The notes: generated by a model from the letters alone, not told the origin. A stretch of 64,000 nt of DNA from Candidatus Polarisedimenticolaceae bacterium (GCA_036275915.1 DASUCV010000022.1:372001-436000); one strand, 5' to 3'; counted from the stretch's first letter, positions 33,676 through 42,520 are shown. Made by a program: numbers and translations.

Positions 33676-35748
33676 TCAGATCGACAGCCCGGGATCTCCC
33701 TCGATCACGCGCTGCTCCAGGAGAGGCCGCTCGCCGGGGCGCCAAAGCTTTGCGACATGGGAGACGCGGTAGCGAAGCGGTCCGCCGTCGGGGCGGTCGC
33801 TGCGTGCGATCGGACGCGGGATGCAGACGAAATCGGTGCGCAGCTCCGCCGCGGTGAGACGAACGGTCGCATAGCCGTGACCGCCCAGGTCGACGAACGA
33901 GAGGTGCGGCGCATTGTCGGGGTTCGAGAGCGCTCGTGCCTTCGCGAGATCGCCGCTCTTGGCGTACTCCAGGCACGAGCGCACTCCGTGCAGCAGCAGC
34001 ATGTTGATCGTCGGCGCCGGCTTGTCGGCGCCGGGGCGATCGGCCAGGAAGAGAGGCCGGAGCGGCTCGTCCTTCGGGAAATTGTGCTCGTTCGCCTCGA
34101 CCCCGCCGGGGCTCGTGATCGACGCGCCGACGAACGAGAGACCGACCGGTACGAAGGGACGAGGCGGGAGCTCCTTGGCGGCATAACCCGCCCAGAAGCT
34201 GTGCTTATCGCCCGAGACGATCGCGAAGCCGGTGATGCGCTCGTCGTGGATGAGATCGTAGATCTCCCCCCGCTCGACGTAGGCGCCGCCGAAGTCGCCG
34301 CCGCCGAGGCTGGCGTAACCGGCGTCTTTGGGCCAGGGATGGGCGATGATCCCCTCGGGCAAGTTCTGCGGGTCGGCGCGCTCGTCAGGAGTGCCGATCG
34401 AGTTCCCCCAGATCTTCCACGTCGCGCGAGACCGCCTGAGGCGCTCCTTGAACCACGCCTTCTGCTCGGCCCCCAGGATGGTCTGCGGCGGAGCGTCCTT
34501 GCGCGGATTGGCGATGTGCACGTCACCGAACCGGATCTCGGCCGGCGGCTTGCCGCCGCCGTAGGTCCGGCCGGCATCCAGGATCTCTCCGGTCTCCTGC
34601 GGAAACATGTTCGGGAAGTCGACGGCGATCTTGCCCAGGTCCGGATGGGTTATCGGGTTTTCGCTGCGGTAGCTGTGCTGGTCGGTGATGAAGAGGTCGA
34701 GGTGGCGGCCGTAGCGGAACACGCGGTAGGCCGTCAGGCTACGGATGGCGATGAGGTTGTTCGGCTCGAGACCCAGTCCGTTATCGTCGAACTTCTCGAT
34801 CGCGACGTTCTCGACCTTCGGCGGGTCGAACGTCTCGAGCGAGGGACCGCTCGGCTTGATGATGCGGGCCGGCAAGTATTCGAACCAGGCCTGATTCGCG
34901 GCGACCTTGACCGTCTGGCCGGGCCGCGGCTCGGGGCCGACCTGAACGAGGCCCTGCCGGCCCTGCCAGGAGAATTCGTGGTTGTCCCACATCGCCACGA
35001 ACGGCCAGCGTGCCCGCGCGTCCTGCAGGTCGGGGTCGTGCAGGTACGCACGATAGATGGTGCGGTACCCTTCGACGTCGGTCGGGATATGGAAGTTGGA
35101 CACCTTCTCGCCGTTCGGAATGCGAAAGATGTCGTAGATCTTGCGATCGTAGTACCCCTTCGGACGGTCCTCGGGATACCAGACGAGCTCGTAGATGAAA
35201 TCGCCGAGGTGAAGCACGAAGCCGAGCTGGTCTTCCGGTGCGGCCCTCTCGTCCTCGAAGATCATCCGGCGATACGCACCCATCGAGCCCCAGGTGGGAT
35301 TCTGGCAGCTGACGAACGCGAATTTCACCGGCCTCGTGTCGGAATCCTTGGGCGCCGTGATCGTCCGCCCGATCCGGCTGCCGAGCCCGTCTGCGTCGGT
35401 GAAACGATACCAATATTCGCGCGCAGGATGAAGGCCGCCGACGAGCACGCGGCAGGTCCAGTCGGAAGCGGCCGACACGATCGCGGGTGCCCGCGCGATG
35501 ACGCGGCGGAAGGCCTGGTCCTCGGCGACCTCGACCGTGAGGGTCTGCGTGCCGCCACCCTCGAACGGTCGCCTGGTCCAGAGGATCACGCTGTCGAAGT
35601 CGGGGTCGCCCGACGCGACCCCTTCGGGATAGAGGTCGCGGCGCTCGTTCCAGCGCCATTGGGTCGCCAGCACGCGGCCGCCCCAGGCGACCGACGCGCC
35701 CATCGCCAGCGCGGCTTGATAAATGAACTCTCGGCGGCTGAGCTTCAT
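33676..35748 (-). CDS. Alkaline phosphatase D (PhoD) family phosphoesterase with Tat signal
   Basis: A 690-residue exported enzyme. The Tat signal SRREFIYQAALAMG occupies residues 4-17. The N-terminal PhoD_N domain has VASGDPDFDSVILWTR and the catalytic metallophosphatase domain has FAFVSCQN (about 130), HLGDFIYE (about 168), MWDNHEFSW (about 245), GNSIGTPDE, and SGDKHSFWAGY (about 490). These carry the Fe/Ca ligands known in Bacillus PhoD. It is longer than the Bacillus enzyme (about 580) through insertions between 280 and 400. It should hydrolyse phosphodiesters or monoesters such as teichoic acid or phospholipid products in the periplasm. GAGGG precedes the ATG. Confidence 0.92.
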   Translation of the reverse strand: MKLSRREFIYQAALAMGASVAWGGRVLATQWRWNERRDLYPEGVASGDPDFDSVILWTRRPFEGGGTQTLTVEVAEDQAFRRVIARAPAIVSAASDWTCRVLVGGLHPAREYWYRFTDADGLGSRIGRTITAPKDSDTRPVKFAFVSCQNPTWGSMGAYRRMIFEDERAAPEDQLGFVLHLGDFIYELVWYPEDRPKGYYDRKIYDIFRIPNGEKVSNFHIPTDVEGYRTIYRAYLHDPDLQDARARWPFVAMWDNHEFSWQGRQGLVQVGPEPRPGQTVKVAANQAWFEYLPARIIKPSGPSLETFDPPKVENVAIEKFDDNGLGLEPNNLIAIRSLTAYRVFRYGRHLDLFITDQHSYRSENPITHPDLGKIAVDFPNMFPQETGEILDAGRTYGGGKPPAEIRFGDVHIANPRKDAPPQTILGAEQKAWFKERLRRSRATWKIWGNSIGTPDERADPQNLPEGIIAHPWPKDAGYASLGGGDFGGAYVERGEIYDLIHDERITGFAIVSGDKHSFWAGYAAKELPPRPFVPVGLSFVGASITSPGGVEANEHNFPKDEPLRPLFLADRPGADKPAPTINMLLLHGVRSCLEYAKSGDLAKARALSNPDNAPHLSFVDLGGHGYATVRLTAAELRTDFVCIPRPIARSDRPDGGPLRYRVSHVAKLWRPGERPLLEQRVIEGDPGLSI

Positions 35749-35844
35749 GTTGTCCCTCGACTGTCACGGTGTACGAAAGTCGGGGAACAAAGTTCGACGC
35801 TTGGAAGAGTTCCAGCCGTTCCAAGTGCTACCGCGGTCGGGATT

Positions 35845-36921
35845 TCACCACGCGTAACCGAGCTTCAAGATGATGGCGTAGTTGTCGGCGTTCCCGTGGG
35901 CGTATTCGAGGCTGGCGAGGATGCGCTGCACCGGCTTGAGGATGAACTGAAACCCTCCGCCGTAGGACCCATAGAACCCTTCGCTGCTCGTCACGGCGAC
36001 TTCGCCGCCGTACAGCCAGGCCCCACCCACGAACAGCGTCGCGCCCCACCGCGTCGCGATGTGAAATCGTTCCTCGGCCTCGATCGACGACATGTCCTTC
36101 GCGAGGTACTGGCCGAACTTGTATCCGCGGAGCTGCACGGTGGCCTGCGCGGCTCCGGGCGCGTCGACGGTGAACTGATTGAACTGCCGGACGGCCAAGA
36201 CGTGGCCTTTGCCGTGCTGCCAGAACGCGCGCGTGTCAAGGCGATAGACGTCGAAGCTGTCGTCACCGCCGAGCCATTCGCGGTAGGCGACGTTGTTGAG
36301 GTTCGCGAACCAGCCGCGCGTCGGCATGTCCTGGTTGTCGCGTGAGTCGTGCATCATCACGGCGCCCACGCCCGCCGACTTGAAACCGACGACACCGAGC
36401 GTGTCGAGCGTCAGGTCGTCGGCCTCCGAGTCGCCGAACACCTGGTAGTTGGCAACTGACGCCTGCCCTCCGACGAACCAGTTGCCCGTGAACCTGTAAA
36501 GGTAACGCGTGCCGAACGCGAAGAGGTTGTCGTTCGTCTTGAGCGGTTGACCGGTGCCGAGGTAATCGTCGTAGTCGTTCTTGATGTCGCCGAACGCGAG
36601 GATCCCGATGACACGATGGTGATCCGCGCCGAACGACGCACGCGCGAAGGCGCTGGCGACGAGCGAATGCGTCGTCGTGTACTGAGCGGTCAGGCCGAAC
36701 AGCGAGACGCGCGAGTCGGCGTCGAACTTGTGCAGATACGCCGCCAGGAACCCGCCCGTGGTGCCGAGCTTGGGGTTCGACGAGACGATCGGCACCGCGA
36801 GCCAAGGAGAACGCTTGGCCGGCGTTTCGGGAGGCGGCTTTGAATCCGCCGATTCGGAGGCGATGAGTCTCGAGCACGCCAGAAGGAGCCACACGCCCGC
36901 GAAGAGCCGGAAGAGACGCAT
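35845..36921 (-). CDS. Omp85/BamA-like outer-membrane barrel without POTRA domains
   Basis: A 358-residue outer-membrane protein: signal peptide at residues 1-22 (start at 36921 rather than the 12-residue longer frame), then GGFLAAYLHKF and successive amphipathic strands ending in YAIILKLGYAW with the terminal aromatic residue. Segments such as DSRDNQDMPTRGWFANL and ATVQLRGYKFGQYL match the C-terminal surface-antigen (D15) barrel of BamA/TamA and patatin-linked barrels. There are no POTRA repeats, so it is not BamA itself. It may be an outer-membrane channel for an unknown passenger. It lies 96 bp downstream-side of phoD on the same strand. Confidence 0.75.
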   Translation of the reverse strand: MRLFRLFAGVWLLLACSRLIASESADSKPPPETPAKRSPWLAVPIVSSNPKLGTTGGFLAAYLHKFDADSRVSLFGLTAQYTTTHSLVASAFARASFGADHHRVIGILAFGDIKNDYDDYLGTGQPLKTNDNLFAFGTRYLYRFTGNWFVGGQASVANYQVFGDSEADDLTLDTLGVVGFKSAGVGAVMMHDSRDNQDMPTRGWFANLNNVAYREWLGGDDSFDVYRLDTRAFWQHGKGHVLAVRQFNQFTVDAPGAAQATVQLRGYKFGQYLAKDMSSIEAEERFHIATRWGATLFVGGAWLYGGEVAVTSSEGFYGSYGGGFQFILKPVQRILASLEYAHGNADNYAIILKLGYAW

Positions 36922-36972
36922 GGCCGTGATTCTCGCGCGAGTCCCGCGCGATACCAATGGTTTTCGGAACCG

Positions 36973-37782
36973 CTATCGCACGCGGTAGAAGCACGTCGGC
37001 CCGTCGGGGGCCACCGGATCGTCGTACGTCGTCGACGTCACCCCCGGAGCGATCACCACGGCATCGGAGAAGTCGGGCTGCGACGCGCGCTCGACGTCGT
37101 AGGGCGGCTGCCCTCCCGTCCAGGTGAGCCGCAGAGTATCGGGGCTGACGAGCCACGACACGGTGAGAGCGATGCCGTCGTCGGAGCGGCCCCGAGCCTC
37201 GATCCGGTAGTTTCCCGCCGGTCCGGAATCTTCCTGCGCCATGAACTGCCCCAATGGGATCGCCGACAGGTTCGCCGGGTCGAGCGTCTCGAACGCGCCG
37301 ACGTAGCCAAAGTACGACTGCTGCGAGTACGTCGGAGCCGTCGTGTCGAGCGGCGTGATGTAGACCGGAGCCGTCTTCGTATTCTGGAAGTAGATCGCCG
37401 CCACCAGGGTTCCGTGCACGAGCACGTGAGGCACGACGTACTGGTTGAGCGTGTCCGTGTTGCCGTTGGCGACCACGGCGTCCTGCGACCACAGCAGCGT
37501 CGCGTTCTGCGGCGAGCCGCCGTCGGGGTCTTCGTACAGCAAGATCTTCACCGGGGTGCCGTTCAACGCGCTGGGTCCGAAGACCCGCCCGTACGACGTG
37601 CGGATCAGGTCGATGTACTGTCCCGACGGGTCGACGGGAAAGGTGTTCATGTAGACCAGCGTCTCGTGCGGGTCGAGGCTCAGGACGACGTCCGCGTGGG
37701 TGTCGGCGATCACGTACTCGGCATCGGCGAGCGCGGTCATCGACCACCCGAGAATCAGGGTCGTGAAGAGTGTTGTTCGCAT
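36973..37782 (-). CDS. Secreted protein of unknown function with C-terminal FN3-like domain
   Basis: A 269-residue exported protein with signal peptide MRTTLFTTLILGWSMTALA. The region about 20-165 has a beta-rich pattern (VVLSLDPHETLVYMNTF, KILLYEDPDGGSPQNA, HGTLVAAIYFQNTK) without recognisable catalytic residues. The last 70 residues (LRLTWTGGQPPYDVERA ending TCFYRVR) look like an FN3-type module frequent in large secreted proteins of this group, comparable with the end of the Asp-box protein. The 5' end is divergent from the LytTR response regulator; the longer open frame overlaps that gene and is not credible. Confidence 0.6.
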   Translation of the reverse strand: MRTTLFTTLILGWSMTALADAEYVIADTHADVVLSLDPHETLVYMNTFPVDPSGQYIDLIRTSYGRVFGPSALNGTPVKILLYEDPDGGSPQNATLLWSQDAVVANGNTDTLNQYVVPHVLVHGTLVAAIYFQNTKTAPVYITPLDTTAPTYSQQSYFGYVGAFETLDPANLSAIPLGQFMAQEDSGPAGNYRIEARGRSDDGIALTVSWLVSPDTLRLTWTGGQPPYDVERASQPDFSDAVVIAPGVTSTTYDDPVAPDGPTCFYRVR

Positions 37783-37880
37783 GGCGAAGGGATACGCGAA
37801 AACGAGCCCGCTGCGCGTGCCGTGGGACGAGACGTGAGCCGGGCGTGACGAGCCGTGATCGCCTTCGCTCGACCGGTTGG

Positions 37881-37886
37881 TATATT
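37881..37886 (+). promoter_or_regulatory. Candidate -10 element (TATATT), short or no leader
   Basis: TATATT (5 of 6 to consensus) ends 11 nt before the response-regulator ATG at 37898. No matching -35 is visible. Only a weak purine stretch precedes the ATG. Confidence 0.4.
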
Positions 37887-37897
37887 TCCCTCCAGGC

Positions 37898-38656
37898 ATG
37901 ATTGAGCGCGTCCTCGTAGCCGACGACGAGCCCCTCGCTCGCGAGCGCGTGCGTCAGCTCGTGTCCCGCGTAGCGCCCGGCGCCACGATCTGGGACGCCG
38001 GCGACGGCGACGACGCGATCGCCCTCATTCGGGCGCACGCGCCGCAGGTCGTGTTCCTCGATATCGAGATGCCGGGGCGCCGCGGCTTCGAGGTCGTGAA
38101 CGTGATCGGGCCGGAGCGGATGCCCGCTACCGTCTTCGTGACCGCCTACGACGAGCACGCGCTCGCCGCATTCGATGCGGCCGCGCTCGACTATCTCCTC
38201 AAGCCGGTGGACGAGGCGCGCTTCCGCACGGCGTGGAGGAAGGTCGAGGATCGCATCGGGTCGCGCGAGATCCTGGGCGAAGCCGAGAGGTTGCGCGGCC
38301 TCCTCGCGTCTGCCGCCAAGAACTCACCCACCCTGGTGCTGAAGGACGCGGGCCGCTCGGTCGTCGTCCGGCTGGACGCCGTGCGATGGATCGAATCGTC
38401 GGGGAATCACGTCCTGTTCCACGCGGCGGAGGGACCGACGCGCATCCGCGGGACGCTCGCCTCGATCGAAGCACGGCTCGATCCCACGCGGTTCGCCCGC
38501 ATTCACCGTCGTTATCTCGTCGCGCTCGATGCGTTGCGAGAAGTCCGCGCGTGGTCGGGCGGCGATCAGCTGGTCGTGCTCGACGGCGGAGCCAAGCTTC
38601 CGGTCAGCCGCAATCATCGCGACGAGCTCGAAGCGCGCCTACGGGAGCGGCGATGA
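37898..38656 (+). CDS. LytTR-family response regulator
   Basis: A 252-residue two-component regulator. The receiver domain (residues 1-120) has the acidic pair in VLVADDEPLARER, the phosphoacceptor in VVFLDIEMPG (Asp about 53), Thr/Ser in VFVTAYDEHA and Lys in YLLKPVDE. The LytTR DNA-binding domain (about 150-250) has VRWIESSGNHVLFH, RGTLASIEARLDPTRFARIH and LPVSRNHRDEL. Phosphorylation by the kinase encoded next, overlapping by 4 nt (ATGA), is expected. LytTR proteins usually control cell-surface or signalling genes through direct repeats; no such repeats were recognised nearby. Confidence 0.95.
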   Translation: MIERVLVADDEPLARERVRQLVSRVAPGATIWDAGDGDDAIALIRAHAPQVVFLDIEMPGRRGFEVVNVIGPERMPATVFVTAYDEHALAAFDAAALDYLLKPVDEARFRTAWRKVEDRIGSREILGEAERLRGLLASAAKNSPTLVLKDAGRSVVVRLDAVRWIESSGNHVLFHAAEGPTRIRGTLASIEARLDPTRFARIHRRYLVALDALREVRAWSGGDQLVVLDGGAKLPVSRNHRDELEARLRERR

Positions 38657-39714
38657 CGCGCTGGGCGCGCTTCGGCTTGATCTCGTTCTGGGCGGTGCCC
38701 GCCGCCGTCGCGACGCTCGGCATGCAGCTCGTGCCCTCCCGTGTCCGTCCCGACATGACCGCCGGCGAGATCCTCCTCATCCAGCTCGCGCTCTGGCTGC
38801 CGTGGGGGCTCTCGACGCTCCTGATCTTCGCCGTCGGCGATCGATTCCCCTTCGAGCGCGGCAAAGTCGGGCGGGCGCTCGCGGTCCACATCCCGTTGTG
38901 CGCGATCGTCGTCGTGCTGCAGATCCTCGCGATGACCGGCGTGGAGGTCGTCAGCGGCCTCCGAGAGCCGATGCCCCTCGGCAGCACGATTGCCGTGGGC
39001 GTCCGCCTGTGGGGCGATCTGTTCACCGTGATCTATTGCGGCATCGTGGTCGCTCACGGCGCGATCCGCTGGAGCGCCGCATACCGCGCGCAGCAGCTCG
39101 CGGCGGCGAGCTTGGGCCGGGACCTCGTCGAGGCGCAGCTTCGCGCGCTGCAAGGGCAGCTCCGGCCGCACTTCCTGTTCAACACCCTGAACTCGATCGT
39201 CGCGATGATCGACCGTGATCCCGAAGCCGCGCAGCGGATGATCATCCAGCTCGCCGAGCTGCTCCGCGCGGCGCTCCGCACGGCCGACACCCAGGAGATC
39301 CCGCTCGCGCAGGAGCTCGAGCTCACGCGGCTCTACGTGGACATCGAGAAGGTGAGGTTCTCCGATCGTCTCGAGGTCCTGTGGCGCGTCGACGTCGATC
39401 CGGAAAGGCTCGTGCCGGCACTCGTCCTCCAGCCGCTGGTCGAGAACGCCATCGTCCACGGCATCGCGCGCAAGAGCGGGCCCGGGCGCATCGTGGTCGA
39501 GGTGGCCGAGCGCGACCGCGGCCTTTCGGTGCGCGTCGTGGACGACGGCGTAGGGCTAAGTGAAGGGCGCGCCTCCGCCCCCGGCGGGATCGGCCTCGCG
39601 AACCTGAGGGCGCGATTGCAGCGTCTCTACGGCGCGGCCGGAACACTCGAGCTCGCGCCCTGCGCGGGCGGCGGAACCGAGGCGACCCTGCTGATTCCGC
39701 GCCGAGCCATCTAG
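38653..39714 (+). CDS. LytS/YehU-type sensor histidine kinase
   Basis: A 353-residue membrane kinase. Four transmembrane helices lie in residues 5-140 without a recognised sensor domain. The His_kinase domain (PF06580) begins LRALQGQLRPHFLFNTLNSI (phospho-acceptor His about 173), and the HATPase part has VLQPLVENAIVHGI and VVDDGVGLS with GGIGLANLRARL. It partners the overlapping LytTR regulator. The signal sensed is unknown; four-helix LytS-like sensors often respond to membrane state or small ligands. Its TAG stop lies in the palindrome CTAG shared with the convergent ClC gene stop. Confidence 0.95.
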   Translation: MTRWARFGLISFWAVPAAVATLGMQLVPSRVRPDMTAGEILLIQLALWLPWGLSTLLIFAVGDRFPFERGKVGRALAVHIPLCAIVVVLQILAMTGVEVVSGLREPMPLGSTIAVGVRLWGDLFTVIYCGIVVAHGAIRWSAAYRAQQLAAASLGRDLVEAQLRALQGQLRPHFLFNTLNSIVAMIDRDPEAAQRMIIQLAELLRAALRTADTQEIPLAQELELTRLYVDIEKVRFSDRLEVLWRVDVDPERLVPALVLQPLVENAIVHGIARKSGPGRIVVEVAERDRGLSVRVVDDGVGLSEGRASAPGGIGLANLRARLQRLYGAAGTLELAPCAGGGTEATLLIPRRAI

Positions 39715-41483
39715 CCGAGCGCGAACGGCCCCTTCTCGCGAACTTCCTCGGCTTCGTGGTGGCGTTGCCGCGCGCCGAGGATCCCGGCGCGGCCCAGATA
39801 GCCGACGGCGCGCTCCGGCGCGCCGCGATCGACGACGGGAAGGCGGCCGACGTCGTGCCGAAGCATCTTCGAGATCGCGTCGTGCACGGGCTCGTCGGGA
39901 AACGTCACGATCAGGTCGCGCTTGCCGGCTTCGAGCACGGTCATGGCGCCGGCCGGGTCCACGCGGAGCGCTCGCACGATGTCGCCTCGCGTGATGATGC
40001 CGCAGAGCCTCCCGTCTCCGTCGAGGAGGAGGGTCCCCTGGCGCTTGGCCACCGCCGGATCGTTCTTTCCGATCCGCTCGGAGAGCTCCGCGACCGTCGT
40101 TCCCGCGAGGACCGCCGGCACGTCCTCGTCCATGACGTCGCCCACGCGGGTCAGCTCGAAGAGGTCGACGCTGTACTCGCGGGCGATGTGCTGCCCCCGC
40201 CGCGCGAGCTTCTCCGTGAGGATCGATCGCCGCATCAGGAGCACGGTGACCGCCGTCGCCGCCGCGGCGGCGAGAAGCAACGCCGGAAGCGCGCTGACGT
40301 CGTTCGTGAGCTCGAGCAGGAACACGGTGCCGGTGAGCGGCGAGCGCATCGTGCCGCCCATCATCGCGGCCATGCCGAGGGCCGCTCCGAGTCCCGCGCC
40401 TCCCGCTGGGATGTGCCCGCCGAGCAGCGCGCCGAGCGCGCCGCCGATGATCAGAAGCGGCGCGAGCACGCCGCCCGAGGTCCCCGATCCGAGCGCGACC
40501 GACCAGACCACCGCTTTGAGGATGAGAAGCGTGACGAGCGCCGTGCCGAGGACCTGCCCCAGGAGGAGCGCGTGGATCGAGTCGTATCCGACGCCGAGCA
40601 CGCGCGGGTCCATCCACCCCGCTAGGCCCACCGCGAGCGCGCCGATCGCCGGCCACCACATCCAGTGAATCGGCAGCCGCTCGAAACTGCCCTCGCATGC
40701 GTACACCATCATCGTCAGGAGGCCCGAGACCAGGCCCGCGCCGAGACCGATGCCGAGCGCCCAACCCAGATCGATCGGGCCGAGACCCGTGTGCGGAGGG
40801 ATGGGGAAGATCGGACCCGACCCGAGCATCGGCACGCGGAGAAGGCCGGCGACGACCGACGCGATCGCGACCGGGATGAAGCTGCGAGGCTTCCACTCGA
40901 AGAGGAGCAGCTCGACGGCCAGCAGGACGGCCGCCACCGGAGTGGCGAAGATCGCCGACATCCCTCCCGCGGCTCCGGCCACGAGCAGCGTCTTCCGCTC
41001 GGCGGCCGTGAGGCGGAAGAGCTGCGCGAAGATCGAGCCGAACGCACCGCCGGTCATGATGATCGGACCTTCGGCGCCGAACGGCCCGCCGGTTCCGATC
41101 GAGATCGCGGACGACACGGGCTTGAGGACGGCGACCTTCGGATCCATGACGCTGCGGCCGAGCAGGATGGCCTCGAGCGCCTCAGGGATGCCGTGCCCGC
41201 GGATCCGCTCCGATCCGTACCGCGCCATGAGGCCGATGGCGAGACCGCCGAGAACGGGCACGAGGACGACACCGGCGCCCAGATGATGGCCCTGAGGGAC
41301 CGCCGGGGACGTCGACAGCCGCTGGAAGAACGCGAGGTTCGTGATGAGCGCGATGAGCCAGAGCAAGGCGCGCGCGATGGCGGCGCTCAGCGCACCGACG
41401 GGAACCGCGAGCAGCGACAAGAGCATGAGCCGCCGGTCGACGCGGAAATCGGACTGTCGATCCTCGCCCCCCACTCGATTCAT
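39711..41483 (-). CDS. ClC-family chloride channel/antiporter with two CBS domains
   Basis: A 590-residue membrane protein with about ten or more helices. ClC signature regions are GHGIPEALEAIL (ion-selectivity region), GTGGPFGAEGPII with the gating glutamate, and GSGTSGGVLAPLL. These differ slightly from GSGIP, GREGP and GxFxP but keep the Glu. Two C-terminal CBS domains (about 445-500 and 510-575; VGDVMDEDVPAVLAG, IITRGDIVRAL, GRLPVVDRG) could bind adenine nucleotides and regulate gating. Chloride transport is likely, with channel or proton-coupled mechanism undecided. The ATG lies inside a palindromic operator shared with the divergent MarR gene. Its 3' end overlaps the kinase stop by 4 bp. 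Confidence 0.93.
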   Translation of the reverse strand: MNRVGGEDRQSDFRVDRRLMLLSLLAVPVGALSAAIARALLWLIALITNLAFFQRLSTSPAVPQGHHLGAGVVLVPVLGGLAIGLMARYGSERIRGHGIPEALEAILLGRSVMDPKVAVLKPVSSAISIGTGGPFGAEGPIIMTGGAFGSIFAQLFRLTAAERKTLLVAGAAGGMSAIFATPVAAVLLAVELLLFEWKPRSFIPVAIASVVAGLLRVPMLGSGPIFPIPPHTGLGPIDLGWALGIGLGAGLVSGLLTMMVYACEGSFERLPIHWMWWPAIGALAVGLAGWMDPRVLGVGYDSIHALLLGQVLGTALVTLLILKAVVWSVALGSGTSGGVLAPLLIIGGALGALLGGHIPAGGAGLGAALGMAAMMGGTMRSPLTGTVFLLELTNDVSALPALLLAAAAATAVTVLLMRRSILTEKLARRGQHIAREYSVDLFELTRVGDVMDEDVPAVLAGTTVAELSERIGKNDPAVAKRQGTLLLDGDGRLCGIITRGDIVRALRVDPAGAMTVLEAGKRDLIVTFPDEPVHDAISKMLRHDVGRLPVVDRGAPERAVGYLGRAGILGARQRHHEAEEVREKGPFALG

Positions 41484-41500
41484 ATCGCGTTACGATATGA
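41480..41500. promoter_or_regulatory. Palindromic operator between ClC and MarR genes
   Basis: TCATATCG (41480-41487) and CGATATGA (41493-41500) are perfect 8-bp arms around CGTTA. The left arm contains the ClC start codon (41481-41483, minus strand), and the right arm contains the minus-strand -10-like TATCGT that ends 8 nt before that ATG. The opposite strand carries TACGAT upstream of the MarR gene. A dimeric MarR protein bound here would block both genes, so autoregulation plus ClC repression is the natural reading. Confidence 0.75.
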
Positions 41501-41513
41501 TTCGCGACGGCGA

Positions 41514-41957
41514 TTGGCAAGTGCAGCCGCGGAGGACGCCACGGGCATCACGCGCTCCGAATACGAGAGGCTCGCGGGCTTCCGGCACGCGCTCCGGGCC
41601 TTCCTCAGATTCAGCGAGAACGCGGCGGCCGAAGCGGGGCTCTCGGCCCGCCAGCATCAGGCCCTCATCGCCATCAAGGGGTTCCCCGGCGACGGGATCA
41701 CGATCGGCGCGCTCGCCGAGAGCCTACAGCTCCGGCATCACAGCGTCGTCGGGCTCGTGGATCGCATGGCCGGAAAGCGCCTCGTCATCCGGAGGCGCGG
41801 TGCCGACGACGGCCGCCGCGTCGAGCTGGTGTTGACCCGTCGCGGCGAGGCGTTGCTCGAGAGGCTCGCCCTGTCGCACCGGGACGAGCTACGGCGCCTC
41901 GCACCTCAGATCGAGCTCCTGCTCGCCGATCTCCGGCCGAGGAAGCGCGGTCGCTGA
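41514..41957 (+). CDS. MarR-family transcriptional regulator
   Basis: A winged-helix repressor of about 147 residues. The recognisable body begins ITRSEYERLAGFRHALRAFL and continues with GLSARQHQALIAIKGFPG, then the DNA-binding helix-turn-helix (GALAESLQLRHHSVVGLVDR) and the wing (RRRGADDGRRVELVLT). No in-frame ATG or GTG stands near the expected N-terminus; TTG at 41514 is the only canonical-type start and gives typical length. A GGAGG at 41531 points to ATC at 41547, so the start is uncertain. It is divergent from the ClC gene, with the operator between. Confidence 0.85.
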   Translation: MASAAAEDATGITRSEYERLAGFRHALRAFLRFSENAAAEAGLSARQHQALIAIKGFPGDGITIGALAESLQLRHHSVVGLVDRMAGKRLVIRRRGADDGRRVELVLTRRGEALLERLALSHRDELRRLAPQIELLLADLRPRKRGR

Positions 41958-41977
41958 GGCGGTGCCGGCCGGGCCGG

Positions 41978-42436
41978 TCAGGGGTGCGACGGCGATTTAT
42001 CACCCTGATGATCGTTGTTCTGTCCCTGGTTGTTGTTGTTCTGTCCCTGACTGTTCCCGTTCACCTGGTACACGATTCCATGACCGTCGACCGCGGCACC
42101 CTTCAGCTGCTGGCCGAACACCGCCGAGAAGACCGTCAGCTCCTGTTCGCCGAACGGCTGCGACGGGCGCTGCGTCGTGACGTGGATTCCCATGGCGTTC
42201 GAAATCCCGATGACGTCGCCTTCGGTCAACGCCTTGTTCAACGCGAGCGCGGGCAGCTTGAACCCCGCCGCGCGCAAGCCGGCTTCGACGGACGAGGCGT
42301 CGACCGCCGGCATGTGCCTGATCTTCGCGATCTCCGAGTAGAAGTGGCCGACGGTCAGATCGCTCGCAAACACCGGTGCCAGGAGTGTCGCGACCGCCAG
42401 CAGCGCGAACGCTCGAAGCCGATTGTTTCGAATCAT
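41978..42436 (-). CDS. Secreted protein of unknown function with Gln/Asn-rich tail
   Basis: A 152-residue exported protein (start 42436 after GGGGG; signal peptide ending VFASDL). The body (about residues 25-125; TVGHFYSEIAKIRHMPAVDA, VEAGLRAAGFKLPAL, DVIGISNAMGIHVTTQ) resembles no family I know. The last 27 residues are low-complexity (GNSQGQ, NNNNQGQ, NNDHQGD), encoded by a short CTGTCCCTG-type repeat near 42018-42055. It converges on the MarR gene with 20 bp between stops. Confidence 0.6.
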   Translation of the reverse strand: MIRNNRLRAFALLAVATLLAPVFASDLTVGHFYSEIAKIRHMPAVDASSVEAGLRAAGFKLPALALNKALTEGDVIGISNAMGIHVTTQRPSQPFGEQELTVFSAVFGQQLKGAAVDGHGIVYQVNGNSQGQNNNNQGQNNDHQGDKSPSHP

Positions 42437-42492
42437 GGAAGCCCCCGTATGGAGATCTCTGGAGTTTGCCACGACCACTCCCGAGAACCCTA

Positions 42493-42520
42493 CCTTTACC
42501 GCCAATTGCAAAATGGTCAA
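42493..42520 (-). promoter_or_regulatory. Candidate promoter for the Gln/Asn-tailed protein gene
   Basis: On the minus strand TTGACC (42520-42515) and TAAAGG (42498-42493) are 16 nt apart, about 57 nt before the ATG at 42436, in a locally AT-richer stretch. Confidence 0.3.

Noticed and set aside
33757-36345. An 862-codon plus-strand frame opposite PhoD and the Omp85-like barrel
   Set aside because: It crosses two well-supported genes and their spacer and shows no domain.
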